From positions 9,446,501 to 9,510,500 of the forward strand of contig SMMW01000554.1 of assembly GCA_004794655.1 (NCBI GenBank): DNA of 64,000 nt, given 5' to 3'. Each line of letters starts with the position of its first letter. The first letter of the stretch is position 1. Origin of the DNA: Marisa cornuarietis. Lineage: Eukaryota; Mollusca; Gastropoda; Architaenioglossa; Ampullariidae. The position numbers and the translations under genes are program-made. This document shows positions 47,245-61,300 of this stretch, piece by piece. The notes under the pieces are model-generated. The model had not been told where the DNA came from, ran no database searches, and worked only from the letters and a program-made list of their open reading frames with translations.

Positions 47245-47760
47245 CTATTATGATCAGCTACGTAATATCAGCTCCATCCGTCACACTCTCCACACGCGCT
47301 ACCAACACTATTGTCTGTGTGTTTGTTCTTTCTAGTCTTCTGCTCCTCATAACTCATTCATAAACTCCAGAAAGTACAGAACTCCGTTGGCCGTCTGGCT
47401 AAAAAAACGGGACCATGGCACTCTTTTTCGTTTTCTGCGCTGGCTACCCATCCGTTCTCGCATCCAGTACAAACCGTCCGTGCTATGTTTTAATTTCGTT
47501 GCAGGCTCCTGCCCTATTTCTCTGAACTTCTTTTCCCTACATTGCAGCCAGACTACTCCACTCTCCGTCTGGTGACCATATTCTCACTATTCCTGTTACC
47601 AGAACATACGGTCACAATTTTTAGTTACTGTGCAGCAAAACAATGTAACTCTCTCCCCTTCCATATCCGCCACCTATCCACCAATGAATCTTTGAAATGT
47701 GCGCTGAAAACACACCTCTTCCTTAAGCATTACTCCTAATAACAGCCCATACAATGCTAC
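47245..47760 (+). pseudogene. Non-LTR retrotransposon RT C-terminal fragment, same family as 31663-32290
   Basis: Fragments HKLQKVQNSVGRL, then LRWLPIRSRIQYK, and CNSLPFHIRHLSTNESLKCA with LKTHLF follow the CR1/L2 RT end (LHWLPIRSRIQYK, then WNSLP..IR, then FK..LKTHLF). Frameshifts interrupt the frame, and it is a dead copy. Confidence 0.75.
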
Positions 47761-48360
47761 TCCTTTTTAACCCCTTCCCCTTGTTTATTGCTACTTCCCT
47801 GCTCGTCATCTTTTGCTGAATGATGACACTCATAGTTCTTGTTACCCAATTCCTCTGTGCGTTTTCTATATTTTTCTCTTCTTAGTCATTAGTACTGTTG
47901 TTCATCCTTCCATTCCTTCGTATGTTGTCCACGTCTCGTTCTTGTCTCAAGCCATAAAAGCATGCTCCTAAGGAGCGCGAGTGTGTACCTGCGCTCCTCT
48001 GATTTTACAATATTTTCCAAGATCCTTGAAGATAGTAATTCAGTAATCTGAACACTTCTGGGCGCATCACACACACACCTACTTACACACCACAATGATC
48101 TTGGCATACATGGGGAGAAGGTGGTGGTAACAAAGTGGGTGTATGTGTACGTACGTTAAGAGGCACATGCAAAAGTGACAGGGAGAATAATTTAGGAATA
48201 TTTAACTAAGGCTGAAGGAATTAATAACATGTTTTTATCGCTTTCCAAGTAGCATACAAGTACAGTAGATGCAGTAATATAATTGGTCTATTTGCATGAA
48301 AATTTCTGTAATAAGTATAATCAACGTACGACTCCCTCTTTTTTTTAAATTTTCATTTTC

Positions 48361-48366
48361 TTTATT
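48361..48366 (-). promoter_or_regulatory. Candidate polyadenylation signal of CDC23 (AATAAA)
   Basis: TTTATT on the plus strand, about 770 bp beyond the CDC23 stop, is the first canonical AATAAA I found downstream. No cleavage-site evidence is available. Confidence 0.35.
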
Positions 48367-49134
48367 TCATTGTTAAAGTACTTTAACTCGATCTAGAACT
48401 GACGAACTGCATCAGCTTTAGCCTGGAGCTCATTCTGTGGCACATTACACTTGCATCACTCAACTACTTAATTAAAAAAAAAAAGCTGTGGTCACATTTA
48501 CACATTCAACTGAGGTCACCACACATTCATCCTCCTACATGTAAAAAAAAAATAATAATAATTGCCAAACTTAATCTCGTCATGGCAAAATCCAGGCTTG
48601 AGAGGACTGTAAGCGAACAGATCTTGCATTGTTCTACTAAACAGTAACCAATTGAGTACACATGCATGCACATACATAGGCACATGTGTGAACACACACA
48701 AGAACATAGAGGGAAAAAAAGCCTACTACAGTGATTTATAATCTCACACTGAAAAGCAGGCAGCTACAACCCTCATATCTCAACGAATGCTCATACAACA
48801 ACACAATTGAATCCTGACCATAATTGTCTCATAACGCTGCTTAGACACTGGCAGATTTATATTAAACTCCCTGGAAACTATCATTGTTTAGACAACAGTT
48901 TACTGTTAATTACAAAATATTGGAAAATAGTGAGTTATGTGGGTAACAACCATTCAAGGACTTTCATTAAAATTCTTTTAGTCAGCATGCTAAAGATATC
49001 ATCAGAAGCATATTTTTAGCAACTGATCCATCTGCTGCATCAGAATATTGTCTCTTTCCATGATCCGGCATACAATTTGTCAGTCAAGAGATGGTGACAG
49101 TAAGTCAAAGATTTAATGACGTAAAACTCTTCTG

Positions 49135-49314
49135 TCAAGGTGTAAATGTGAGATTGACAGGTGTCACACGACCAAAGGAGTGAGAGTCGCTGGGGCGGTA
49201 GCATTCACTGGGAAGAGATTCAATGCTGTCATCCAAGTGGATTGGAGTCAAACCTTCGCTGTGGCTGCGCAGGGCCTGTATCTGCTGTAGTAACACTTTT
49301 GCATCTTCTCTTGT
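49135..49314 (-). CDS. CDC23: CDC23 exon 14 (residues 519-577 and stop)
   Basis: [20 protein letters not shown] corresponds to the human TREEGKALLRQILQLRNQGE. The stop TGA is at 49137-49135. Confidence 0.95.
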   Translation of the reverse strand, partial: TREDAKVLLQQIQALRSHSEGLTPIHLDDSIESLPSECYRPSDSHSFGRVTPVNLTFTP

Positions 49315-52300
49315 CTGTGCCACACATACACAAACACAAGTTTACATTTCAAAGATCTGTTTCAAACAATTCAAAAACTGGAAAAACAAATAAAATAAGG
49401 CGGTAAACTTCAAACCTTTGGCTTCCTGGTCAGAATCTGAACACACAAACTACATGATTGTAGTACCTCCCAAAAAAACAAGCTGGCACGGCATTAAACA
49501 CCAACAACCAATTCCCAAAAAACAAGCATTCAGACAAATCTTTAAACAAAGATGGTTTAATACAAAGGTTTTTAACTTTTATGCATGCCAAATAAATTCT
49601 TTGGTTCCTCTGCCTATTGAAAAAAATGTCAAGATGGATTGAAAAACAGATGAACTATACTAAATGGTTCCTCCACATTTACTTTTTACACCATGTACCA
49701 AATAAACATTATGCTTGGAACAGAAGGAAAAATGGATTATGACTGAAAAACAAACAAACAAAATATAAAACAGAAAACTGACCTCTGTGAATTCTGCACA
49801 TTTCTGTGCTGTGGCATATGCATCATCAAGCTGCCTGCGAGCCAGATGGTAGTTTGCCAGGTAACGATATGCTTGACTCATTTCTTCATGACTGTGTGTC
49901 TTAGGAACAAAGAATGTTATTATAAAGTTAATTTGCAAAGTCTGAAATAAGAATTTTGACTATTTCCCATTTCTTGATACAGTCACAGTTAGTCAGGAAC
50001 TTAAAACCTTTCCATCTCAAGTCGTGCATATTAATTGCAGGACAATATCCTCTGCCTCCATCTCACAACCCCAGCTACAGTGAAACAACACTCACCCCTT
50101 TCCTTTCAGTTTCTACAATGTACTCCGTGAATGCTGATGCAGCCTGTTCCTCTTCAGAAAGTCTCTCATACAGTCTGAAAACATCATACACTGGAAATAT
50201 CAGATGTTGGAAATGATCTTGCTAGTCTACTAAACTGTTGTTTTAGTTAGATTTGCTTTCATGGGTCACCAAATTTCTATAAAACTTCTAAATTCATTCT
50301 TTCTACAACATTTGACATACAATCATTTACATCTTGCGGATGTCATACCAGGGCAGCGGTACTTGAAGGTATAGCTTGGAAAGGAAACTCTTACAAATAA
50401 TGGTGAGCAAGAGCAAATTTTCATGACAGGTCCAACAGGTGGCTGTTTAGCAGAATCTATAAATTTCACTCACTTGGTCTCTCAAAAACAGGGACAGCGA
50501 TTAACACAAAATAACAGAAGAGATAAGCAAGAGATCTCAAGAAGTTATCAAAGAAACTTTTGCATTTTACCAAATATAATTAAATCAAATCTCATCCATT
50601 AGTTCAAGCTTTTAATGGAGCTTAAATGTAAGAGCAAAAGTAATAAAGGACAGCATGAACACTGACTTGGCCAACTTGAAGAGAGCTCCTCCTTCAACAT
50701 CACCAATGCTATGTGCTTTGCGGAAGCATTTTTTGGCTTCCTGAAGACGATCTAGCTTTTCATAGCATTCTCCTAATGCCATCAACATTCGTGAGTCATT
50801 TGGCCTGATTAAAAATAAAGTTCAAGTCAGTTTTATGATGTAAATCTTAAAAGGCATTTTACTTTATAAGAAAGTATAGTTGATAATAATTTAAGATCTA
50901 ACAGATCTGCCTCACAGGAGTACTGATTTTGTTTTAGTCAATATCTGCCACTGAACAGGATCAAATTTTAACCACAATTAAAAAAATGTGTTGATTAAAA
51001 ACAGCCAAAAAATTAGGGATCTAAATTAAAACAAAACCAAAACCACCACTGAAACATAAAATAAGGCAAACTCTCTCTGACAACACTCAAGCGATTAAAC
51101 ACGAGAATAGAATAGATTATCACCGCAGTAAATAACATTAAATCTGCTACTTACTTGAGGAGATGAGCTTGTCGATAGTAGTACAGGGAGTAAAAGGGCA
51201 TTTTCAAGATCTCGTACGTTTGTCCAAGTCCATACCAAGCTCTATAATCTCGTTTGTTCACCTCTACATAACAATAACCACAACAAAAGTGGTTAACAGA
51301 AATCCTGCTCACATTAACATGAATCAAAGCTGTGCAATGGCTTTTACCATTTTGTGGTCTAAAATTGGCAATTATTTTAACATCCGATGTTAATTAGATG
51401 ACAGGATAATACATTTTTCACATGTATCTCTCTTTTTATACAAGATCCAGCATCAAGAAACTCAGTCTTACATTTAAATTAACTATAGCAAGGGATAGAA
51501 GCATATCAATAAAGGATAGTAAAAGAGAATGAAGCAATGTACGTTTTATCTTAAAGTACAGTAGTCACTCAGCATGTTAGGAAAATGCCAAGAGCACACC
51601 TATGGCTTGGCGATAGGCTTGAATGGCAGCTGAAGTGTTCTTCATCTCCATGAACTCATGACCCATCAGTGTCCATGCTGACAGATAATGGGGGTTAAGC
51701 CGTAGGGCCCTCTGGAAATACATGATGGCTTTCTCGTGTTGTGTGCGTAATGAATAGTAGTTACCTGAATGACAGACATATTTATAAGGAGAAAATGTTT
51801 CCATTTTATTCTAAATTTACTTTTTATTTCATCCAGTGATAAACTAAACTCTCCAAGTAACCAGCCCTGACAAATTACTTAGTGTTACTGATTTCAATGA
51901 TGCCCAGTGATGTTCTATAATCCCAACTTATCAGTACTACACTATAACCATGGATGCCATAAGACAAAAATCAGCTATGAACCTTAAACTCTGTGCTTTT
52001 CAGTTGTTGTCCCTAGCTTTAATTAGCTTAGCACGCACTCGTAGCTTAATACATATTTAACTATCTTTAAGCTACTCTGGAATGAACACACTTTGCAGTT
52101 GACACAAAAATGTTTTTTTCAAATAAATATCCACAACACAAACATTAATGCACGTAAAATTTTAAAGAACATTTCTTGAACTATAAAATGCTTCATTTAG
52201 AATGTTTTTGATAAATACCCACCGATAACACAGCATGTTTCCACTCTGTATTTATTTATATCACAGCAGCGGTGAGCAAGGTGAGCTAAATCTGCCCGCA

Positions 52301-55300
52301 TTTCCTGGTACCAAACCAAATGATCAGAAATTGCATGCATATGACATACAATATTTTCATTTTTTTAGTGGGCACGCATGTGTGTGTGTGTGTGTATGCG
52401 AGCAAAAGTGAGAGATGTTTTGAGTATGTGCACACTCTGCATTCTGTATCTATCTCACATAGACCACCAAATCCAACAATTGCCTATAACTATAGGATGA
52501 CTACTTCTTCCAAAATAAATACTTTCTAAAGTATGCTTCTGTTTATAAAGCGACTCAGTTGCAGACAAAAGGCGACATTCAAAAGCTGGATAATTTTTTT
52601 ATAAAGCCATATCCTTTAAAATCTATGTTGGAATAAGCACGTCCCAGAGATAGGAGATTAATGACATTTAATACAGTTAAAACCTGTGAAACTAGGACTA
52701 ATGCTTCACCTGCCTTCTATTATTTATATTACTGTGCAAAATTAAGATGTTGGCAATACTAGAAATTATAGTCATTAAGTACATACCTACAATGTCTTTT
52801 GGGTCACATAGCCCCTTAAGGAAACTGATAAGACAAGATCAATTTAAAACAGTCCTGCCTCAACATTAGAACTTTATTTTAAAGACGTTAACCATTCAGA
52901 AACAAAATATATAAAATACGAGCACTCCTTACCTTCACATAAAGGAGATTGGAAAAGATGTCCATGTTTTCAAGCCTGTATGGGTCAATCTTTTCCAGCT
53001 CAGAAAATCCAGCAACAGCTTGGTCTACATCTGTAGCATGCAATTTATAAATTAGTGCTGGTCATCTTATACAGCATAATTTCTGCAGCATTTTATCTTC
53101 CCAAAAAAGGTTTTTGAAATAAACATGACAAAATGGCAACAACAAACGAGGCAAAATCAAACAAAAATGTCACATAAGACTTTTCTCATGGAACTATTTT
53201 TTTCAATCTATGAATGCACATTGGCAGAGCATAATAAAAATTAGAAACTTAAAATGTCCTGACCTCTCATGTTATGGTGAGCAATAGCAATCTGAGCAAT
53301 GATGAAGTTTGAGCGTGAAAACCCTGCATCCATGAAAGCCTGGTATATCTCTAGTGCCTCTTCGTGAAGTTGTAGCTCCAGATACACTTGTGCTAAGAAG
53401 AGCGAGCGCACCCAGTGGTTGGGAAGTGACAGAGATAACAGCTGAGACAAAAAAATCAAAAAAGTTTTCTTGAATTAGTTTTAGTAAGGTTAGAAATGTA
53501 TTCTAAGTGCCTTTATCCTGTTGGACCCAGTTAACACAGGATGATCATTATAGTAGCCAAGGATGCTACCAGCCCTATAAAAAATAATTCTGACCCCATA
53601 ATTTAAGGTGATTGTCTGATGTCTTGACACGAGCTGTATTATTCAGTCAAAACTTAGCATAACCTTCCTGCAAAGAAAATGGGAGGACATAAGAGTTTAT
53701 ACACATTTCTAACCTTACTAAAACTAATTTTGTTTTAGGAAAAATTTCCTTTTATTTCAGTTAGAAATTTATACTAAGTGCTGAATCCCAAACAGTAGGA
53801 GGAAGAGTGGGAGGTAACAACCGGCAACCAACACAAGAATAAGAACCCCACCATTTACCAGCTGAACCTAAGGCTTAGTACATTAGAATATGAATGGAGA
53901 AGAAAAAGAAAGAACCTGTACTTGTAGCAAGTTGAAAGAGAGTGTCAGCATAACTAAGAATGGGCTGGTCAGTGAGAGGCTAACAAGGCTAACAAGACCA
54001 GGCAACGCTAAAACTGCACAAGCAGCAATATCTGGGTGAAAACACACACTGGCATGGCACAGAAGTACAGGCACCCAAGTGCAATAGAGGACAACCATCC
54101 AAAAGCTTTAATGATGTCTCCAAGAGCTGCCCCCTTGTTTAGTGCCAGCAATGTGGTTAAGGCTCTAAGCCCGCGGTTCTCAACCTGGGGGGCGCGCCCC
54201 AGAAGGGGGACGCAAGCTGCTGAAAAGGGGGCCGCAAAGGCGGTCATTTTCTCATATCTCATATAGGTATTAGTGGCTAAGGGGGGCACGCGGACGTACC
54301 TTTATTCGTCTGGGGGGGCGTCACAAGTAAAAGGTTGAGAAACGCTGCTTTAAGCTCATGACCAGGATGACTCAGGTCAGGTGATTGTCGTGCTGGTGAC
54401 TACACCTCAGAGAGACTCAGCATGGCAAGTAGCTAACATTCGTCCTGCTCTGCTGGTGGATGCCATCTTTAACTATTTTAGGAGTAATGGTCACACCCCT
54501 AGGTTCATGCCAGTCTGACTCCTGCATCATAGTCAGATGGTGTTACCAATGCTCAAGCCACAGGAGAAACCCTTTCAGGAGATATGGCAGCTGGTGATGT
54601 AATAAGGCCAACCCATGTGGGGCTTAGTCCCCTGACCAGTACCTGTCATTGGGGAGAGCACATGGATAGACATGGAAGCTGACAAGGCCTGCCAATCTTG
54701 CCTAGTTTGGGCGATAGTGGAACAATCAGTTCAGTCTTTGATGTTCCTAAGCCAGTTATTTCCTCTGGCCACCGCAGCATTGACTACCCTCCAAGGTACC
54801 TTGAAGCATAGTCTTCAGCAAGGTGTCGTGCCAAGTCACATGGCCAAAGAAGACAAGCTTACGTCCCTTGACTGTTGAGTAATAGGGAGCAGAAAAAGAG
54901 ACTTGTACACATACATCTCATGCCATCATCCTCATTCATCAGGAAAGGATATTTTAGTAGCCATTTGCAATGAGGGTATCTCTGAGCATTTTTTTTTAAT
55001 TCGGTCTCTGTCTCTTAACCCATCCTCTGATTTGCTGTCCACAATTACTGATCTACACACAACTTATGTAGTGCACTCACAAGATTTCTGTTTCTTCCGG
55101 TCTTTGTTGGCTACTGCTGTCAGAGGCATCTCTCCCAAAAAGTGAAACAGTCACTTTCATTTCATTTCAGGGTCACTTGTTTTCTATACCCTTGAAAATA
55201 TCAATACAAATTACTTCTGCTGTGTGCACTTTTCCAAAGTACTTTCTGGCGTGAATTTGGAGCTGGATACCACTTGGTCAGTTTGAAAACTATCTAATCA

Positions 55301-58300
55301 TTAGCATCAACTCTAGACTTTCAAGCTAATGCCAAGAATGCCAATGATTATTTCTGAAGTGTTGCACCGCATGTCCGAATGCATGCTGGCTATGGTATTT
55401 CCAGGGCCGGCGCAAGGCTGTGTTGCGCCCTAGGCGAAAGACAAATACTGCGCCCCCCCTTCCAAAAATGAACCAGTTATCAAATATATATAGATATAAG
55501 TTTAGGCTTAACTCTGTTTTCTTAACTGAAATTTTTAACAACTATCATAGACTTACATTAATTAAAGATCACAAGGCTGTGACGAGGAACCCGTTTGTGC
55601 AATTAAAAGTTTTGCAAAAAGTTGTAACACCACTATCGCAACTCTTTGCATCCACACAAGCAAATTAAGCATTATAAGAAATGAGAAAATAAAATGAAGG
55701 TAAAGAAAGAGACAAATCGTCCTATCACAGTGTATAAAAATCACGCGAACTTATCTTTACAAACTCTCATGATGTCGGGGGTGTAGGACAGTATGCACTG
55801 TTCACTCTTGTATTGCTAAATCCAGTTCACAAATATAGTCTTATAGAACAGTTCAGTTCACACATCTTCTGTTACATCTTTTACTGATTCAGCTTTCGAA
55901 GGATGATAGCTCCAATCACCCGAACAGACCATTACACAGTAAACAGCAGCACGAGATGCCTGCAGCCGCTCAGTAAAGTGAGGTTTTTACAACATCCTGT
56001 GGGTTTTAAGTTTAAATTTAAGACTACCTTCCCCCCCCCCCCGATCTTGGTTGTCCAGCCCTGTTAATGTGATCTGATTTTCAGTGGTAGAGATTTATCT
56101 CTACCCTTCTCCACTAAGCCACCCCACTTAGGTCCTGTCAGTCTTTCTCTCTTTTCTCTTTCTCATCTCACGGACACCTACCAAGTAACATCGCACCACC
56201 TTCTTTGTCCAGTCTTCTAATCTGATCCGACTGGTCATTAACTGTGACAGATTTATCGCTACCCTTTGGGCCTTTCCACCTAACACCTCGGCATGCTTTC
56301 AATCGTTCTCTTCTTTCTCATCTTACAGAGGAACTAACAAGTAAAACCGCACTGACTACATGTTTGCTGCTTGAAAATAGTGAAAAAGTGGTTTTCTACA
56401 AGAACTCATTATGACCAGAAGTCATAGAACCCAGAAGTGTCAAAGAATGGCTTATTAAAATTAAATCATTTTCGAGAATTTGCTCTCCGATTTGATCAAT
56501 AACTTATAAGTAAGAACTACTTTTGTCAAGAAAAACTACGTCTGTTTTTTAATTGCAGGCGTGCATCATACACACATGGATACTTGCATGTCTACCAAAT
56601 CAGACCTACACTTATGAGTTGGGGGATTTCAAACACTCATGTGAAAGGTTTTATGGAGTGACGACTGACTGCACGCTGATGGAGACAAGAAATCTGTAGC
56701 ACCTTGCTCTGGTCTTATTTTGCTGTGTGGTCTAAAAGTCAAGCTATCACAGCTTCTAGCGTCGCAGCTATCGCGTTCCCATCCAAAGTCAAACTGACAG
56801 GTGGGGGGGGCAGTATGAGGTCCGTCAAGGGAGTGTCTTCTAGACGCTAACAATACAAAGTTGTAAATCATGGTGTCAATGCTGCTGCCCAAACACATTC
56901 CAATTGTCAGCGCTGCTTGGTGTCCAGCATAGGGTTTGTTGAAAACAAGAGAAGTATGTAGACTATAGGTCTTAGTACGCATTATCACTTAATAACCAAT
57001 TTCAAATATTCTGTCAATGGAGCATAACAACAAGCTATATCTGTTCAAACTGTAGACAGACAGACGCACTCTTAGATAATAAAAATAAACAAACATTACA
57101 ATTGACAACTAAATTAAGTGTAATACACTCATCGAACTGAAATATAATAATAAGAAAGTTAACTATTCACGACCATGAGTCACAACAGTAAGTACAAGAC
57201 TATAGGCCATCAGTGTCACCGCTGTACACAGCACTAAGGAGAAAACATGTTTGTGACAGTGAATTAAATAAATTGATCTGAAATTTGACAATACAAATAG
57301 ATATGCTATAAACTTCAAGTGACTGTACCTTGATGTTTGTCTGCTAAAGACTTTAATACTCTTATTAACTAAGAACGCGATCGTGACATTAGCTAAGTTC
57401 CTTCGGGTTCAAAGTTCGTAAGTGTAAAAAATATTGAACATAAAACAGTTGTCATAACCAAAAAGAGACTCGCGTAGCAAACTTAAGTCAGTGTTGTTCT
57501 CCCTGATCCCAGCTGCAGTGTTTTCAATGCATAAGTGTGGAACGTCTTTCAAAGTAGGATAGAAGAGAGAAAGGTGAGGTTGGTATTAGTGGAATGTGGT
57601 CCCATCCATCGTAAATGTCCGCCCTGACCAGGCCCCATCCACCAACCCGCCCCTCCTACCCCTCTGCTGTCTATCCTCCACCCCTCCGCCCTCTTCTTCC
57701 CTGCTGGTTAGGTGGTCACTTCAAATGCGCCCTGTAATGATGGGGTTTTCCTTTAATACATGAACTGAGAAACTCGCATGGTGAAGTCAACCTACAAGCA
57801 GAGGAAAGGCGTCCTGCTAATGTCATTCTATGAAAATGATCTTTTTCTCTAACACTTTTCATCACTTATAAACAAAAAAAGCAGGCCATTTTTGCGCCCC
57901 CCTCCATGACTGTGCTACCACCCCCTTTGCCATTCACCAACGCCGCCCCTCTCACCGCCCCCATCCGCCCTCTACTTCCCTGCTGGTTAGCTGGTCACTT
58001 CAAGTGCGCCCTCGGATAAAGGGGTTTTTCCTGTAATACATGTACAGATAAACTAGCGTGGTGGTCAGTCTACAAGCAGGGGAAAGGTGTCCTGCTAATG
58101 TCATTCTGTGAAAATGATATTTTCCCCTAAAATTATTCATCTTAAAAAAAAAAAACAGCTGGCCATTTTTTCCGCCCGTCGGTCGCTGCGCCCTAGGCGA
58201 GTGCCTAGCTGGCCTAATAGGTAGAACCGGCCCTGGGTATTTCTGCAGCCACATGGTCATGCTCACTGTTAAAATCCTCAGCAAAATTTTGCAAGGCTGC

Positions 58301-61300
58301 GGGATAATTTCTGGAATAGATTTCTAACCAAAAAGAATAGACATTAGGAAGAAAAATGCTGTCCCAGGGAAAAAAATTGGAACACTGCAAACTACAATAG
58401 ACACCCAAAGATACTGTACCCAGTGACTGCTTTGCTCAGTGGTGAAGTTTTGAGATTAAAAAAGAAAATGTAAGACTTAACTAAGGTTAAGATGCAAGCA
58501 ACAAAAATCAGTTCATGTACCATCTCCCTGTCAGTGATAAGGAGGCCAAGCTCCTGCCATGCACCCCAGTGGAGAGGCTCTCTATTTACTGCCTCCACCA
58601 ACACATCCACTGCTGATTTACTCAGATCCAACCTCTTCAGCACCACACCATAGCTGGAAAATAAATGCTTTAGTGAGAAAATGAATTTGTATGGAAATTT
58701 CTATTTTTATTCTCGCCATGTCAATGACATGCATAATGCAGATTTTGCAAATACTACCACATATGTGATCATGTGTAGTATGCATTGTGAGCAGGTGTGT
58801 GTGTGAGAGAGAGAGAGAGAAAAAAAAAGAGAAAATGCATGCACGATGGTTTTCCTGTATCTAGCAAATGTTCCATTATCAACTCAAAAAGTAGTCCCTC
58901 CCCCACCAAAAAAAAAGAGCTTCCTCAAACAGAATCCACATTAAAGTCTTCCCAATACGATATGACAGCTGACTCAACCCTCTGGAACATGATTACTGAG
59001 ACACTTGACAAGAAGTCTGTTTCTGCAGTACCTTCATTTACCAATTTCAAAGTTAATACAAATATATGTTAATAATGTTCTAAAATCAACTGAATATGTT
59101 GCATAACTCTTATGGATATAGTGAAAAGGTTTAAAGAAAAAAGTTCAGAAATTAACAAAGCATATATGTGTCCATGATACTGTAGACAAAAAATAAGTAA
59201 TGATTGACACTGACAGGTATAAACCAAAGCCATCAAGTTGTTTGTTCATGTGTTTAGCACTTAGCTCCATGCGTAAGGTCTTGAGGCATCGATTATCCAC
59301 AGGTCCAGAATGGCCTGTAAAAGAGTTAATACTCTGTTATGGTCTTTTCAATTTCAATTTAAAAAAACTATTGACCTTCATATGTTCTAAGCACATGGAG
59401 AGATATCATATTACAATGAATTCAATTTTGTAATAGAAGAGAGAAATAAAATCACTCGCTAGGAGTTACTGTGCTGCTTTAATAGACCATGACAGATAAA
59501 GATCACATGACAGGAAATAAAAGATTATTTGGTATCATGGTTGCAGGCAATATATCAGTAGAAAATTCTCTAAAGCTAATCCATTAACATAAATCCACAA
59601 CAGAAAAACTGTAATTTCAGAATTTTCAAACAAATTTTTCCTATTACAAAATAATTAACAGATAACATTAACAGTTTTGCATACCAATTGAATCAGAAGC
59701 ATTGTCAAGTTGCCGGGTGATGTCAGCTAAGTAACGTGAGTACATGTGCAGAAAGCAGGCTAGAGGACTTGTAACTCCTTGCAGTACATGTGCAGCTCGA
59801 TCGTATTCTTTTAGGTCAAAGTATGCTGTTGACAAGGTAACCTTGTCAAAATCCTGATACTGATCCTGTAGTCAAACAAAATGGGCAGCAGCTCGCCACT
59901 TTTATAATGAATTAATGTATCATGCTTATCAGACAATTATAAACATCACACCATCCAAGTGCACTGTATATACTGGAAAATCTTGCACCAAGAATTAAAT
60001 AATCATGTAAGCAGGCAGTTAGAAGTTACATGATTTTGCAAACATAAATTCTCATTTTAAAACTAATGACTTACAGCTCTTCTTATAAAGATCGCAGACA
60101 GGCATAATTATCCCCCAAATCTGACAATAATGATCACTTTAGCACATAACAGGACAATTTTTTTTCTGTTGGCACAAATGGGCTATAGCATTACCATCAT
60201 TATTACAAACAAGATGGAGCAGAGAGAAGTGTAGTTATGGAAACCATATGACATCAAGTAGCTTGCTTTGCTCTCTAATCCTAAAACTTGCCCTAAAATT
60301 AAATCTTAAGTAATATAACATTGCAAGGCCTGAGCCTTACTTTAACCTAAGCAAAAAAAAAAAAAACACACACACACACACACACAAACTAAAACATCCC
60401 CATCACCTAATTAATTAAAGGTAGTTAATTAGTTCATTCTGCTTTGGCTTAAGTAAATCCACCATCGGGGCGCCAGCTCCCTCTTGGGTTTGACTGTCGT
60501 CCGTCATAAGTCCAGTTCCCTGGTATGTTTCATTACCATCGCCATCCGTAACGAGTGCTCTAGTGTTGGTTTCTGTAACCTGCTTTTTTATATGGTGGGG
60601 TTGTTAGCCCTACCACAACCTAATTTACCTCTAGGTGAGGTGTCCACCTTAGTCGCCTCTTACGACATGCCTGGCTGGACAGCAGTGACCCTATTCTTAC
60701 AATGCTCGCTGGGCAAGCATACCGGGAGTCCCACTAGTCAAGGAGTTTGACAGTTACAACTTGGACATCCTTGGAGTCAGCGAGGTCAGATGGAGCGGCA
60801 CGGGAAAAAGGAGACTAGCATTAGGACATACAATCCTGTTCTAAGGAAGATCAGACAACCAACACTCTGAAGGAGTAGCACTACTCCTCAATAGGAAAAC
60901 TGAAAAGACACTGCTGGAATGGAAGCCTTATGGACCCAGGCTTCTGAGAGCAAGTGACCACACTCTTTTGATAGCCGCAGTTTCTCTGAAGCTACGTTGA
61001 TTGTGAGGAAAACAGGCATGTCAGCAGAGAGTGGACTCCGGCAGACTGAAAGATCCAGCCACCAAACGTGCCTGTGTAGTGAAAGTAAAGAACAGGTTCC
61101 AGGCACTAGGGGACCAACAGGAGATGACCTTAGAGGACTTCAATCGAGTCTTACAGGAAACAGGAGAGAAAATACTGGGCTTCCAACGAAAAAAGAAAGA
61201 ACAGTGGATCAGAGAAGAGACATGGAAAAGGATAGACGCAGTCAAGCAGAAAATCAACAACACCAGATCTGATTGTCTGAAGGAACAACACAGACAAAGA

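Larger units (their letters stand above)
54990..58330 (-). pseudogene. Second copy of the hAT-like transposase relic, split by a younger hAT insertion
   Basis: Segments 54990-55401 and 58236-58330 together parallel 1030-1540. They share TCAGTTTGAAAACT, CAT(G/C)(C/A)ATTAGCATC and TCAGCAAAATTTTGC. On the minus strand the N-terminal zinc-finger-like stretch reads [20 protein letters not shown]. The 55402-58235 element interrupts it. Confidence 0.5.
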
